A stretch of DNA of 64,000 nucleotides from Subdoligranulum variabile (lineage in GTDB: Bacteria; Bacillota; Clostridia; Oscillospirales; Ruminococcaceae). Location of the stretch: the NCBI GenBank assembly GCA_003343905.1, contig QAKI01000040.1, forward strand, positions 1-64,000. Reading direction: 5' to 3'. Below the pieces are notes generated by a model. The model worked only from the letters and a program-made list of their open reading frames with translations, did not search any database and was not told where the DNA came from. Shown one piece after another: positions 48,436-57,079 of this stretch. Position 1 is the stretch's first letter. Each line of letters opens with the position of its first letter. Position numbers and translations under genes: made by a program.

Positions 48436-48459
48436 AAGCGCCGCCCTGCGGCGGCGCTT
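48436..48459 (-). terminator. Terminator of the TetR gene
   Basis: Perfect 10-bp arms AAGCGCCGCC / GGCGGCGCTT with a CTGC loop; a T-run follows on minus. It touches the last base of the TetR stop. Confidence 0.85.
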
Positions 48460-49094
48460 CACGCTTTTTCAAGGCCCTGCAACTGCCGGGCCACGAAGCC
48501 GAACACGATGTCGTAGACCGTCAGGCGCGGGTAGGGCACCCCGGCCAGTTCCATCGCCTGCTTCTGTTTTTCGGTCAATGCCGTGTAGGGGTAGATGCCG
48601 AACAAAAACGGGTACAGCGCATAGAGAAAGCCCTCCCGTTCCTCCTGCGTCGCGCGGGGGAAGCCGCGTTCCAGGCAGCCGCGCAGCACCTGCATCGACC
48701 GGGCATACACCCGCTTGAAGTCCACCAGCCGCTCGATGCGGGTGTTGGCCTCCATATCATACAGGTTCATGGCCAGCAGTTTGAGCATCAGCGTCCGTTT
48801 TTCCAGCGTGTGGGCCAGCGCGGCGGCAAAGTCCCCGGCGCGCACAGGGCCGTCCTGCCCCGGCAGGCCCTGCAGGTCGTCGATCCAGGCCAGGTATTCC
48901 CGCTGCAGCAGCGCCAGGAAAATTTCTTCCTTGCTATGGAAATAGTTGTAGATGGACGTGCGGGTAAAGGTGGTCTTTTCCCCGATGTCCCGCAGGGTGA
49001 TCTCCTTGAAGCTCCTGCTCTCGTACAGCGCGGCGCAGGCGTTCAGGATCTCCTCGTTCCGTGCACGGGTCAGTTCGGCAGAACCTTTGGGCAT
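48459..49094 (-). CDS. TetR-family transcriptional regulator
   Basis: A 211-residue regulator. Residues about 10-60 form the TetR helix-turn-helix (ILNACAALYESRSFKEITLRDIGEKTTFTRTSIYNYFHSKEEIF). The rest is helical with MLKLLAMNLYDMEANTRIERLVDFK, the C-terminal domain of a group often annotated TetR_C_7-like. It is among the AKR, flavodoxin and DUF362 genes and probably controls them through TGACA-N3-TGTCA sites, responding to a redox or small-molecule signal. Confidence 0.9.
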   Translation of the reverse strand: MPKGSAELTRARNEEILNACAALYESRSFKEITLRDIGEKTTFTRTSIYNYFHSKEEIFLALLQREYLAWIDDLQGLPGQDGPVRAGDFAAALAHTLEKRTLMLKLLAMNLYDMEANTRIERLVDFKRVYARSMQVLRGCLERGFPRATQEEREGFLYALYPFLFGIYPYTALTEKQKQAMELAGVPYPRLTVYDIVFGFVARQLQGLEKA

Positions 49095-49171
49095 GGCTTT
49101 CCTCTTTTCTGTGGCGTTGGGGCGGCCGGCAAACGGCGGCGCGCCCCGGGCATTCCTTGTATCGTACCGCT

Positions 49172-49200
49172 ATTGTACCGCAAAAAGGCCCGCCTGGCAA
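49172..49200 (-). promoter_or_regulatory. Promoter of the TetR gene
   Basis: On minus, TTGCCA (49200-49195), 17-nt spacer, TACAAT (49177-49172). Just downstream, GCGGTACGATACA (49158-49170) matches 12 of 13 bases with GCGATACGATACA ahead of the flavodoxin gene (49719-49731). Confidence 0.6.
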
Positions 49201-49224
49201 CCGCCCCGCCCGTCTTGCCCGTTT

Positions 49225-49695
49225 TTACCGGCCCGTCACCTGCCGGGCCCATTCCGCCGCGCCGCTGTTGAGCAGGCGACCATCGCCCCAGTCGGCCTTG
49301 GGGCAGTGGGCGCGCAGGCTCTTTTCGGCCCCCGCGATGCCGCTGCCGCCCGAAGTGGCGAAGGGGATCACCCGCTTGCCGGTGAAGTCGGCGCTCTCCA
49401 GGAAGGTGTCCACGATGCGCGGTTCCACATACCACCAGATGGGGAACCCCAGCAGCACCGTGCCGTAGCCGTCCAGCGCGGGCACCGGGTCCGCCAGCGC
49501 CGGGCGGCTGGCGGGGTCGCGCATCTCCAACGTGCTGCGGCTGTGCTGGTCCCGCCAGTCCAGGTCGGCGTCGGTGTAGGGCTGCGCCGGGCGGATCTCA
49601 TACAGGTCGGCCCCTACGGCTTCGGCCATCTGCTGCGCCGCGCGCGCCGTCACGCCGCTGGCGGAAAAATAGGCGATCAAAATTCGGTCGTTCAT
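49225..49695 (-). CDS. Flavodoxin
   Basis: A 156-residue protein of the flavodoxin_4 type. The FMN phosphate loop is ILIAYFSASGVTARAAQQMA at the start, and GYGTVLLGFPIWWYVEPRIV is the second conserved block. It is a one-electron carrier, common as a single gene in anaerobes. The ATG at 49695 follows GGAAAGG; the longer open frame overlaps the DUF362 gene and is rejected. It lies 62 bp downstream of the DUF362 gene. Confidence 0.9.
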   Translation of the reverse strand: MNDRILIAYFSASGVTARAAQQMAEAVGADLYEIRPAQPYTDADLDWRDQHSRSTLEMRDPASRPALADPVPALDGYGTVLLGFPIWWYVEPRIVDTFLESADFTGKRVIPFATSGGSGIAGAEKSLRAHCPKADWGDGRLLNSGAAEWARQVTGR

Positions 49696-49756
49696 GGCGT
49701 TTCCTTTCCCGCGCGTTCTGTATCGTATCGCGCGTTTCCGTATGGCGGGCGGGCCG

Positions 49757-50647
49757 TCACACTTCGACCAGCCGGTATTCCCGGCTGCCGAAGCCCAGCG
49801 CGGCCGCGGCCTCGATGGTGTGGATGCCGTTGCGGCTGTTGACCCGCTCCATAAAGTGTTCTTTGCCGGGGTCGTCGGAGCCAAGCACCAGGTCGATGCA
49901 CGCCTGGTCGATGGCGACCGGGTCCAGGCTGGCCAGCATGCCGATGTCCCGCATGCAGGGGTCCTCGGCCACGGCGCAGCAGTCGCAGTCCACGCTCAGG
50001 TTCTTCATCACGTTGATGTAGGCGATCTTGCCCTTAAAGTGTTCGGCTACGCTCATGGCCGCGTCAGCCATGGCTTCGGGGAATTCCACCGGGCTGGCGT
50101 GCTGCTGCCAGGTCTGGTAACGGTCGTCGGTCTTGCCCGCCGAGTGGATCAGCGCCTTGCCCGCGCGGGACGCGCAGCCGATGGAAAGCTGCTTGAGCGC
50201 GCCGCCGTACCCGCCCATGGGGTGGCCCTTGAAGTGGGCCAGCACCAGCATGGAATCATACGTTTCGATGTTTTTGCCCAGGTGGTTCTCTTTAAGCACC
50301 TTGCCGCCCGGAATGGGCCAGACCACATCGGGGCCTTCGGCGTCCATGATGTCCACGTCAAAATACTTCGTCCAGCCGTGTTCTTCCATCAGCTTCCAGT
50401 GGCTTTCGGTGTGGTCCCGCACGCCGCCGGCCGCGTCGCCGTAGGCCGTGTTGCACTCCACGATGGTGCCGTGTACAGCGTCCACCATCGGCTTCCAGAA
50501 TTCCGGGTGCAGGAAGTTCTGGTTGCCCTTCTCGCCCGAATGGACCTTGACGGCCACCCGGCCGGGCAGTTCCACGCCCAGGGCACGGTACAGTTCCACC
50601 ACCTTTTCCGGGGTGATGGTGCGGGTAAAATATACGTTCGGTTTCAT
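49757..50647 (-). CDS. DUF362-family protein
   Basis: A 296-residue DUF362 protein. MKPNVYFTRTITPEKVVELY, VAVKVHSGEKGNQNFLHPEF and MLASLDPVAIDQACIDLVLG are the conserved parts. A Cys group, CDCCAVAEDPCMRD (near residue 230), could hold a metal or cluster; the 4Fe-4S ferredoxin insert found in many DUF362 proteins is missing. The family is linked to redox work but the reaction is not known. The ATG at 50647 follows GGGAGGAAAG. Its promoter has a TGACA-N3-TGTCA palindrome. Confidence 0.88.
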   Translation of the reverse strand: MKPNVYFTRTITPEKVVELYRALGVELPGRVAVKVHSGEKGNQNFLHPEFWKPMVDAVHGTIVECNTAYGDAAGGVRDHTESHWKLMEEHGWTKYFDVDIMDAEGPDVVWPIPGGKVLKENHLGKNIETYDSMLVLAHFKGHPMGGYGGALKQLSIGCASRAGKALIHSAGKTDDRYQTWQQHASPVEFPEAMADAAMSVAEHFKGKIAYINVMKNLSVDCDCCAVAEDPCMRDIGMLASLDPVAIDQACIDLVLGSDDPGKEHFMERVNSRNGIHTIEAAAALGFGSREYRLVEV

Positions 50648-50684
50648 GAGGCTTTCCTCCCGTCGTTCAGCAGGCTTTCTATTC

Positions 50685-50734
50685 TGACACAGTGTCATTA
50701 TAGATAGAATAGCGCGCCCGGCGCGAAAAGTCAA
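50685..50734 (-). promoter_or_regulatory. DUF362 promoter with TGACA-N3-TGTCA operator
   Basis: On minus, TTGACT (50734-50729), 17-nt spacer, TATTCT (50711-50706). TGACACAGTGTCA (50685-50697) lies at about +2 to +14, ideal for repression. Confidence 0.8.
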
Positions 50735-50752
50735 GCCCCCGTTGGGGATTTC

Positions 50753-51547
50753 TCAGCCCCCTGCCCCGCCGGTCAGGTCCACCGTATGCAGGCAGTCGCC
50801 GTACCGTTCGGCCAACTGCGCCGCCATGCAGGGAACGCCGCTTTCGACCTCGCGCCCTGCGGGGTCCGTGTGGGAGCTGCCGTAGAACCCCACGACCGGC
50901 ACATCCGCCAGCGCGTCCCGGGCCGCGGCGAAGTTTTCCGCCAGGGTGTTTTCCCGGTAGGCTTCCGCTTCGGCGGAACCGATGTCCTTATAGTAGGCGT
51001 TGCCCTGCTGGATGCAGGTCTCCGCCGCCGCATATTCGCGGCTGTCCTGCCGTCCCTCGGCGGTCAGCCGTTCCAGATAGCGCGCCCCGGTCGTATCGGC
51101 CTGGTGCCCCACGTCGGTGCCGTGAAAGACCGTTTCCGGGCAGGACGCCTTGATCGCGCGGTAAAAGTCCCGCACTTCCGGCGTGTGGGACAGCGTTCCC
51201 CGCCAGTCGTCATAGATCTGGTCCAGGATCGCATCGTCCGGCTCCTGCATCCAGATGTTCAGGAGCTCGGCGGTATAGTACGGCATTTCGATGAACAGGT
51301 CCCGCGCCCCCTGGTCATAGTACCCCTGCCACAGTTCCAGTTCCTTGTCCAGCACCGCCTGCTCGCCGTGCCATTCCCCGTACAGATAGATCTGCCCCTC
51401 CCGCTGGGGCTCGGCTTTCACATCCGGGACCACGATCTCCGGCTGCGTCCCTGTGCAGCGCACCGCCGCCACGGCCACCGCCACCACAGCCAGCGCAGCC
51501 ACCGCCGCCGCACAGATCCTTTTGCCTGTTTTCCCGATCGGTTTCAT
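50753..51547 (-). CDS. Secreted/membrane-anchored ChaN/TraB-like (Tiki superfamily) protein
   Basis: A 264-residue protein with an N-terminal membrane helix or signal (AAAVAALAVVAVAVAAVRC, ending in a Cys that may serve as a lipobox). The outer domain has YLYGEWHGEQAVLDKELELW, RDLFIEMPYY and VVGFYGSSHTD, the E-x-H-G and G-x-x-H-type motifs of the ChaN/TraB/erythromycin-esterase (Tiki/EreA) fold. It may be a metal-dependent hydrolase or haem-binding protein. The ATG at 51547 is preferred by ribosome site distance (GGAG nine bases before). Confidence 0.75.
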   Translation of the reverse strand: MKPIGKTGKRICAAAVAALAVVAVAVAAVRCTGTQPEIVVPDVKAEPQREGQIYLYGEWHGEQAVLDKELELWQGYYDQGARDLFIEMPYYTAELLNIWMQEPDDAILDQIYDDWRGTLSHTPEVRDFYRAIKASCPETVFHGTDVGHQADTTGARYLERLTAEGRQDSREYAAAETCIQQGNAYYKDIGSAEAEAYRENTLAENFAAARDALADVPVVGFYGSSHTDPAGREVESGVPCMAAQLAERYGDCLHTVDLTGGAGG

Positions 51548-51640
51548 CCACATACACTCCTTTTGTTTGCCGTTCTGTGTATATAAACGAGCCGCACCGG
51601 GGGATTTTTGCGGGGGAATACGTGCAAAACAGTCAAATTT

Positions 51641-51689
51641 CCTATATAGGTTTTTTGCATTGTTTTTCCGGTTCCCTGCATGCTACAAT
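51641..51689 (+). promoter_or_regulatory. Promoter region of the Gfo/Idh-GH43 operon
   Basis: TTGTTT (51660-51665), 18-nt spacer, TACAAT (51684-51689). A perfect palindrome CCTATATAGG (51641-51650) lies ten bases before the -35 and could be an operator. Confidence 0.45.
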
Positions 51690-51766
51690 CAAAATCAGAA
51701 AAGCTGGTCCCTTGCGCGCCCGCGTGCGCCGGGGGCTGATCCTAACAATGTACAGGAGGAATCGCT

Positions 51767-52933
51767 GTGAAACTTCGACTGGGGATCATCGGGGCGGGCA
51801 ACATCGCCGCTTCCCACATTCAAAACGTGCTGGACGGGAAATGCCCGGACGTTGAAATCACCGCCGTGGCCGACCGCAAGGAGAGCCGCCGCCAGTGGGC
51901 GCGGGAAAAACTGCCCAACGCCGCGATCTTTGACGAGGGCAGCGCGCTGATCGCCGCAAAGCCCTGCGACGCGGTGCTGATCGCCGTGCCCCATTACCAG
52001 CACCCGCCGCTTGCCATCGAGGCATTCCGCGCCGGGCTGCACGTCCTTTGCGAAAAGCCGGCCGGTGTCTACACCCTGCAGGTCCGGGAGATGAACGCGG
52101 AGGCCGACAAACACCCCGACCTGACCTTTGGCATGATGTTCAACCAGCGCACCAACTGCCTGTACCGCAAGATCAAGCAGATGCTCGACGCCGGTGAACT
52201 GGGCGAGATCAAGCGGGTGAACTGGATCGTGACCGACTGGTACCGCACCCAATTCTACTACGATTCCGGCGCCTGGCGGGCCACCTGGGCCGGGGAGGGC
52301 GGCGGCGTGCTGCTGAACCAGTGCCCCCACCAGTTGGACCTGCTGCAGTGGCTTTGCGGGCTGCCCACGCGGGTCCACGCCTTCTGCCACGAAGGCAAGT
52401 GGCATGACATTGAGGTGGAGGACGACGTGACCGCCTACATGGAGTTTGCCAACGGCGCCACCGGCGTATTTGTAACGACCACCGCCGACGCCCCCGGTAC
52501 CAACCGGCTGGAGATCACCGGCACCCGGGGCCGCCTGATCTGCGATGAAAACGGCCTGACCTACGACCGGCTCAAAGAGGACGAGCGCGTCTGGTGCGCC
52601 ACCTGCAAAGAAGGGTTCCAGAAGCCCGACTGCGAGCGCGTGCCTGTGACGACCGACGGCGAGAACCCGCAGCACGCCGGCGTGCTGAACGCCTTTGCCG
52701 CCCACATCCAGACCGGCGCGCCCCTTGTGGCCGACGGCCGCGAGGGCATCAACGGGCTGATGCTCTCCAACGCCATCCACCTGTCTGCCTGGACCGGCGA
52801 AACGGTGTCCCTGCCCATTGACGAGGAGCGTTTTCTCGCGCTGCTGAACGAGCGGCGCGCCCATTCCCGCCTGAAAGCGGACACCGACATCGTCATGGAC
52901 ACCAGCGCCAGCTACGGCGGCGGCGCAAAATAA
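51767..52933 (+). CDS. Gfo/Idh/MocA-family oxidoreductase, first of a tandem pair
   Basis: A 388-residue NAD(P)-dependent sugar oxidoreductase. The Rossmann motif is LGIIGAGNIAASHIQNV, with CEKPAGVY holding the usual EKP Lys and the C-terminal domain carrying GGGVLLNQCPHQLDLLQW, whose HQLD matches the catalytic His/Asp region. It starts with GTG at 51767 after AGGAGGA. The second gene of the pair follows 17 bp on and shares long identical segments, so they arose by duplication. Confidence 0.93.
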   Translation: MKLRLGIIGAGNIAASHIQNVLDGKCPDVEITAVADRKESRRQWAREKLPNAAIFDEGSALIAAKPCDAVLIAVPHYQHPPLAIEAFRAGLHVLCEKPAGVYTLQVREMNAEADKHPDLTFGMMFNQRTNCLYRKIKQMLDAGELGEIKRVNWIVTDWYRTQFYYDSGAWRATWAGEGGGVLLNQCPHQLDLLQWLCGLPTRVHAFCHEGKWHDIEVEDDVTAYMEFANGATGVFVTTTADAPGTNRLEITGTRGRLICDENGLTYDRLKEDERVWCATCKEGFQKPDCERVPVTTDGENPQHAGVLNAFAAHIQTGAPLVADGREGINGLMLSNAIHLSAWTGETVSLPIDEERFLALLNERRAHSRLKADTDIVMDTSASYGGGAK

Positions 52934-52950
52934 ACGGGGAATCATTTTGT

Positions 52951-54126
52951 ATGCAGGCCATTCATACCGCTGTGATCGGCATCGGCAACATGGGCACTGC
53001 CCACGCCCAAAGTCTTGCCCAACATCAGGTGCGCGGGCTGGAACTGTCCGCCGTATGCGACATCGCCCATGACCGTCTGGCAGATTTTGCAGCCCGGTGG
53101 CCGGCCGTGCGCCAGTTCCACAGTGTGGAAGAACTGCTGGCGGCAGGCGGCATCGAAGCCGCCATCGTCGCCGTGCCCCACCCGCTGCACAGCCAAATCG
53201 CCAGCCGCCTGCTGGACGCCGGGCTTCATGTTCTGGTAGAAAAGCCGCTGGACGTATCCCTTTCCCGCGCGCAGGCGCTCTGCCGCCAGGCGGGAACCAG
53301 CGGCCGGGTATTCGCCCTGATGCTGAACCAGCGCATCAACCCGCTGTTCATCCGGGCGCACCAGCTCGTGCAGGGCGGCGAGCTGGGCGAACTCAAACGC
53401 TCGGTCTGGATCATCACCAACTGGTACAGGACCCAGCACTATTATGATTCCAGCGCCTGGCGGGCCACCTGGGCCGGGGAGGGCGGCGGCGTACTGCTGA
53501 ACCAGGCCCCGCACAACCTGGACCTGTGGCAGTGGATCTGCGGGATGCCGGTCTGTGTGACCGGCTACTGCGACATTGCGCGTTACCACCACATCGAGGT
53601 GGAGGACGACGCCACACTGCTGGTAAAATACGCAAACGGCGCCAGCGGGGTGTTCATCACTTCCACCGGCGAAATGCCGGGGACCAACCGGCTGGAGATC
53701 TCCGGCACGCGGGGAAAGCTGGTGCTGGAGGGCGGCGTGCTGAAATGGTGGCGCCTGAAGCAGCCGGAAGACGCGCTCCGTTTTTCTTCCCCCGAAAACT
53801 TCATAGCCCCCGATTGCGACTACACCGAGTTCGTTCCCGACACGCCGGAAACGGCACACCGGGGCATCCTGCAAAATTTTGCGGACGCGATCCTGACCGG
53901 GGCCCCGCTGCTCAGCCCCGGCCCCGCCGGACTGAACGAGCTGGAACTTTCCAACGCCGCGTACCTGTCCCAATGGACGGGCAACACCGCCGTGCCGCTG
54001 CCGCTGGACACTGCGCACTTTGACCGGCTGCTCAGCGAGCGGGTCCAAACTTCCGGCTACCGCCCCGCGGCGGCCGCCGCCCAGCCGGACGGCACCTACA
54101 GCCGGCGCTGGCAGGTAAACTGGTAA
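52951..54126 (+). CDS. Gfo/Idh/MocA-family oxidoreductase, second of a tandem pair
   Basis: A 391-residue oxidoreductase (VIGIGNMGTAHAQSLAQH; EKPLDVS; GGGVLLNQAPHNLDLWQW). Compared with its neighbour, the stretch AWRATWAGEGGGVLLNQ is identical, while the N-terminal cofactor domain has drifted more. The pair may act in turn on one sugar, for instance oxidising and then reducing to invert a carbon, as in known Gfo/Idh glycan pathways. A GH43 gene follows after 17 bp. Confidence 0.93.
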   Translation: MQAIHTAVIGIGNMGTAHAQSLAQHQVRGLELSAVCDIAHDRLADFAARWPAVRQFHSVEELLAAGGIEAAIVAVPHPLHSQIASRLLDAGLHVLVEKPLDVSLSRAQALCRQAGTSGRVFALMLNQRINPLFIRAHQLVQGGELGELKRSVWIITNWYRTQHYYDSSAWRATWAGEGGGVLLNQAPHNLDLWQWICGMPVCVTGYCDIARYHHIEVEDDATLLVKYANGASGVFITSTGEMPGTNRLEISGTRGKLVLEGGVLKWWRLKQPEDALRFSSPENFIAPDCDYTEFVPDTPETAHRGILQNFADAILTGAPLLSPGPAGLNELELSNAAYLSQWTGNTAVPLPLDTAHFDRLLSERVQTSGYRPAAAAAQPDGTYSRRWQVNW

Positions 54127-54143
54127 AATACAGGGAGTCATCT

Positions 54144-55052
54144 ATGGAAAACACGATCCAACTTTCCTTTCCGGTCGCCGATCCCTTTATCCTGCGGGCA
54201 TCGGACGGGCTTTACTATCTGTACTGCACCGCCGAGGACGGCGGTGCCTTCTCCATCCGCGTTTCCGCAGACCTGCGCAGTTGGAAGCTCTGCGGCACGG
54301 CGCTGGGGCCCGGCAGATCACGCTGGGGCACCGGTTGTTTCTGGGCGCCCGAATGTTATGAGATCGGCGGCCGGTACTACCTGTTCTACAGCGCCGACTG
54401 GAAGGTGAACCCCACCGGCGCGCTGGAAAATTTCCGCATCGGCGTCGCCGTTGCGGACACCCCCGCCGGGCCGTTCGAGGATCTGGCGGACCGCCCCATC
54501 TTCGATCCCGGTTACCCGATCATCGACGCGAACCTCTACGCCGAAAACGGCCGCTATTTCCTGTACTATTCCCGCTGCTGCTACGAGCACAACATCGACG
54601 GCCTGGAAGAAAGCTGGATCTACGGCGTCGAACTGCTGCCGGACTTTTCCGGCGTGCGCGGGGAGCCGGTGCTGCTGCTGCGCCCGGAACAGGAATGGGA
54701 GGGCCGTTCCGCCCCGCAGACCGGCCGGCGCTGGAACGAGGGTTCTTTCCTGCTGCGTCAGGGCGGCCAATACATCATGACCTATTCCGCCAACTATTTT
54801 GGCGGCCCGGACTACGCCGTGGGCTATGCCGTTGCAGAACACCCGCTGGGCCCCTACGCCAAAGCGCCGGAAAATCCCATTCTGGAGCGCCACGGCCCTG
54901 TCACCGGCACCGGCCACAGTTGCCTGTTCCGCGCGCCCGACGGCACGTGGATGATCTGCTACCACGGCCGCACCGAGACCACCGGCGACGACCGCATCGG
55001 GTTCCTCTCCCCGGTCCAGATCACAGAGAACCGCGTGCGCGTCCTGCTTTGA
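54144..55052 (+). CDS. Glycoside hydrolase family 43-like protein
   Basis: A 302-residue five-bladed propeller enzyme. FPVADPFILRASDGLYYLY holds the catalytic base Asp, YPIIDANLYAENGRYFLYYS the pKa-tuning Asp, and WNEGSFLLRQGGQYIMTYS the acid Glu, with GTGHSCLFRAPDGTW at the end. GH43 enzymes cleave arabinofuranosyl, xylosyl or galactosyl ends. No signal peptide is seen, so it works on imported short glycans. It ends the Gfo/Idh operon; a bidirectional terminator follows. Confidence 0.9.
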   Translation: MENTIQLSFPVADPFILRASDGLYYLYCTAEDGGAFSIRVSADLRSWKLCGTALGPGRSRWGTGCFWAPECYEIGGRYYLFYSADWKVNPTGALENFRIGVAVADTPAGPFEDLADRPIFDPGYPIIDANLYAENGRYFLYYSRCCYEHNIDGLEESWIYGVELLPDFSGVRGEPVLLLRPEQEWEGRSAPQTGRRWNEGSFLLRQGGQYIMTYSANYFGGPDYAVGYAVAEHPLGPYAKAPENPILERHGPVTGTGHSCLFRAPDGTWMICYHGRTETTGDDRIGFLSPVQITENRVRVLL

Positions 55053-55065
55053 AACAGAACGCCAA

Positions 55066-55095
55066 AAAGCCCCCTGCCGTCCGGCAGGGGGCTTT
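55066..55095. terminator. Bidirectional terminator between convergent glycan operons
   Basis: Perfect 14-bp arms AAAGCCCCCTGCCG / CGGCAGGGGGCTTT with a 2-nt centre. Confidence 0.9.
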
Positions 55096-55106
55096 CCTGT
55101 TGAGTT

Positions 55107-56162
55107 TTATACGGCGCTGTCCGCCATGGCCTGCGCCTGCAGGCAGAGCTCCGCCGCCTTGAAGGCATGTTCCTGGGTCATGGCTGTTTCCGTGCGTTCC
55201 ATACAGTCCCGGATCAACTGCGGGAAGAAGGGATAGCCCATCTTTCCCGTAGCGTCAAAGCAGTGCTCACCGCTTTTGTTGGCCCAGTAGACCATATTTT
55301 CCCGCTTTTCCCCGGCGGCAAGGTCGATGTATTTGCGCAGTTCGATGTACCCGTCGGTCCCCAGAATAAAGGTGCGCCCATCGCCCCAGTTGCGCAGACC
55401 GTCCGGCGTGAACCAGTCCACCCGGAAATACCCCGTCACGCCGTTGGCCGCCGCGGCGGCGCACTCACCCAGATCCTCCAGTTCGGGGTGTTCCGGGTGG
55501 GCGCAGTTCGCCGCACGCGCCAGGGTGATCCGGGCGTCCTCCGCACCGGCAAAGTAGAGGAACTGTTCCAACTGATGGCTGCCGATGTCGCAGAGGATGC
55601 CGCCATACCGCGCTTTCTGATAGAACCAGTCCGGGCGTTCAGGCCCCAGCCGGTGCGGGCCAAAGCCTTCCATATGCAAAACGCGCCCGATCTCGCCCCG
55701 GCGGATCAGCAGGTCTGCCAGCACGGCGGCTTCGTTGTGCAGCCGTTCCGAGTAATACACCATGTACTTGCGCCCCGTCTGCCGCACAGCCTGGCGCGCG
55801 GCGCGCAGTTGTTCCAGCGTGGTGAAGGGCGCTTTATCCACAAAATAGTCCTTGCCTGCCGCCATGACCTGCAGCCCCAGCGGGCCGCGGTCCGCCGGGA
55901 CGGCGGCGCTGGCGATGAGCTGCAGCGCCGGGTCCTGCAAAAGTTCCTGCAGGCTGGCTGCCGCCCGGGCCTGCGGGAAGCGCCGACGGAACGCCGCGAC
56001 ATTGCACGGGTCCTCATCCCATACAGCGTCCAGCGTGGCGCCGGCTTCCAGCAGGCCGCTGACCATGCCGTAAATATGCCCGTGCGCCAGACCGGCGGCC
56101 GCAAAGTGGAATTCACCCGGCCCCACGGCGGGCACGGGTTTGGGCGGCAGATGCAGTTCCAT
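55107..56162 (-). CDS. Gfo/Idh/MocA-family oxidoreductase (third copy)
   Basis: A 351-residue oxidoreductase, less close to the tandem pair. FAAAGLAHGHIYGMVSGL is the cofactor region in a form lacking the normal GxGxxG, VDKAPFTTLEQL replaces the EKP motif (DKA), and GGILCDIGSHQLEQFLYF is the C-terminal His site. Such changes in the NAD-binding motif are seen in some members and may alter cofactor use. AAAGGAG precedes the ATG. It follows the TIM-barrel isomerase gene by 2 bp, so the two are coupled. Confidence 0.88.
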   Translation of the reverse strand: MELHLPPKPVPAVGPGEFHFAAAGLAHGHIYGMVSGLLEAGATLDAVWDEDPCNVAAFRRRFPQARAAASLQELLQDPALQLIASAAVPADRGPLGLQVMAAGKDYFVDKAPFTTLEQLRAARQAVRQTGRKYMVYYSERLHNEAAVLADLLIRRGEIGRVLHMEGFGPHRLGPERPDWFYQKARYGGILCDIGSHQLEQFLYFAGAEDARITLARAANCAHPEHPELEDLGECAAAAANGVTGYFRVDWFTPDGLRNWGDGRTFILGTDGYIELRKYIDLAAGEKRENMVYWANKSGEHCFDATGKMGYPFFPQLIRDCMERTETAMTQEHAFKAAELCLQAQAMADSAV

Positions 56163-56164
56163 TG

Positions 56165-56998
56165 TCAGATCAGCTCCTTTAAGGCGTTGCAGGCGGCGTC
56201 AAAAGCAGCGTCGCTGCTCTCGTAGCAATAGCCGCCCACATGACTTATCGTACCGCCCTGTTCCAGATCTTTCAACCCCTCGAACACTTTCAGGTGCGGT
56301 TCCACCGTTACATGTTCGCCGCCCTGGGCGCGGTAGGCGTCCAGGATGCGCTTGACATTGCCCTGGCCATGGCCCGCAGGCACGACGCTGCCGTCGGCCA
56401 AAGCATCCTTGATGTGCAGATAATCCACGAACCCGTGCAGGCGCTCCCAGGCAGCCCAGGTGTCCTGCCCGCACTGGACATAGTTGGCCGGGTCGAACAC
56501 GCCGTGCAGGGCGGGGAACTGCCGGTGCAGGTCCTCGCAGCGGGCCGCGTTGTCGCCGTAGATCCCCTTCTCGTTTTCATGGCAGAAGAAGATGCCGCTG
56601 CCCTCGCCCACGCGCAGCATCCGGTCCATGCGGTCCATCACTTTGTCGCGGTACAAAGCGGGGTCCTTCCCGGCAGGGATATAGAAAGAGAACATCCGCA
56701 GCCGGTCGGTGCCCAGAATATGGGCGATCTCCAGCGTATGGCGCAGTTGTTCCAGATGGGCGTCAAAATCGTCGCTCTCAATGTCGATCTTGCCGATGGG
56801 CGAACCGACGGACCAGACGCAAAGCCCGGCGTCATCCAGTTTGCGGCGGACTTCCCGCGCCTTTTCCGGGGAAATGGCCGATACGTTCTCCCCGTCCACG
56901 CCGCGGATCTCCAGACCGTTCAGTCCGTTGCGGCGCATGGCCGCGATCTGGCCCTCGACCAGAGGGGAAGCCTCATCGGCAAACGCATAGATCTTCAT
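56165..56998 (-). CDS. Sugar phosphate isomerase/epimerase (AP-endonuclease-2-like TIM barrel)
   Basis: A 277-residue TIM barrel of the xylose-isomerase-like family. Metal ligands can be pointed out: Glu in FFCHENEKGIYG, Asp in HGVFDPANYVQ, His in DYLHIKDAL, Glu in VTVEPHLKVF. It probably isomerises or epimerises a keto-sugar made by the Gfo/Idh enzymes. AGGAGGTTTT precedes the ATG. It is followed on minus by the third Gfo/Idh gene. Confidence 0.9.
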   Translation of the reverse strand: MKIYAFADEASPLVEGQIAAMRRNGLNGLEIRGVDGENVSAISPEKAREVRRKLDDAGLCVWSVGSPIGKIDIESDDFDAHLEQLRHTLEIAHILGTDRLRMFSFYIPAGKDPALYRDKVMDRMDRMLRVGEGSGIFFCHENEKGIYGDNAARCEDLHRQFPALHGVFDPANYVQCGQDTWAAWERLHGFVDYLHIKDALADGSVVPAGHGQGNVKRILDAYRAQGGEHVTVEPHLKVFEGLKDLEQGGTISHVGGYCYESSDAAFDAACNALKELI

Positions 56999-57079
56999 AC
57001 AAAACCTCCTGTTTTCAAACAGCTATGATATGGCAATGGGCCGCGCCGGACGCCCGTCCTGCGCGGCTCACGCCTTCTT

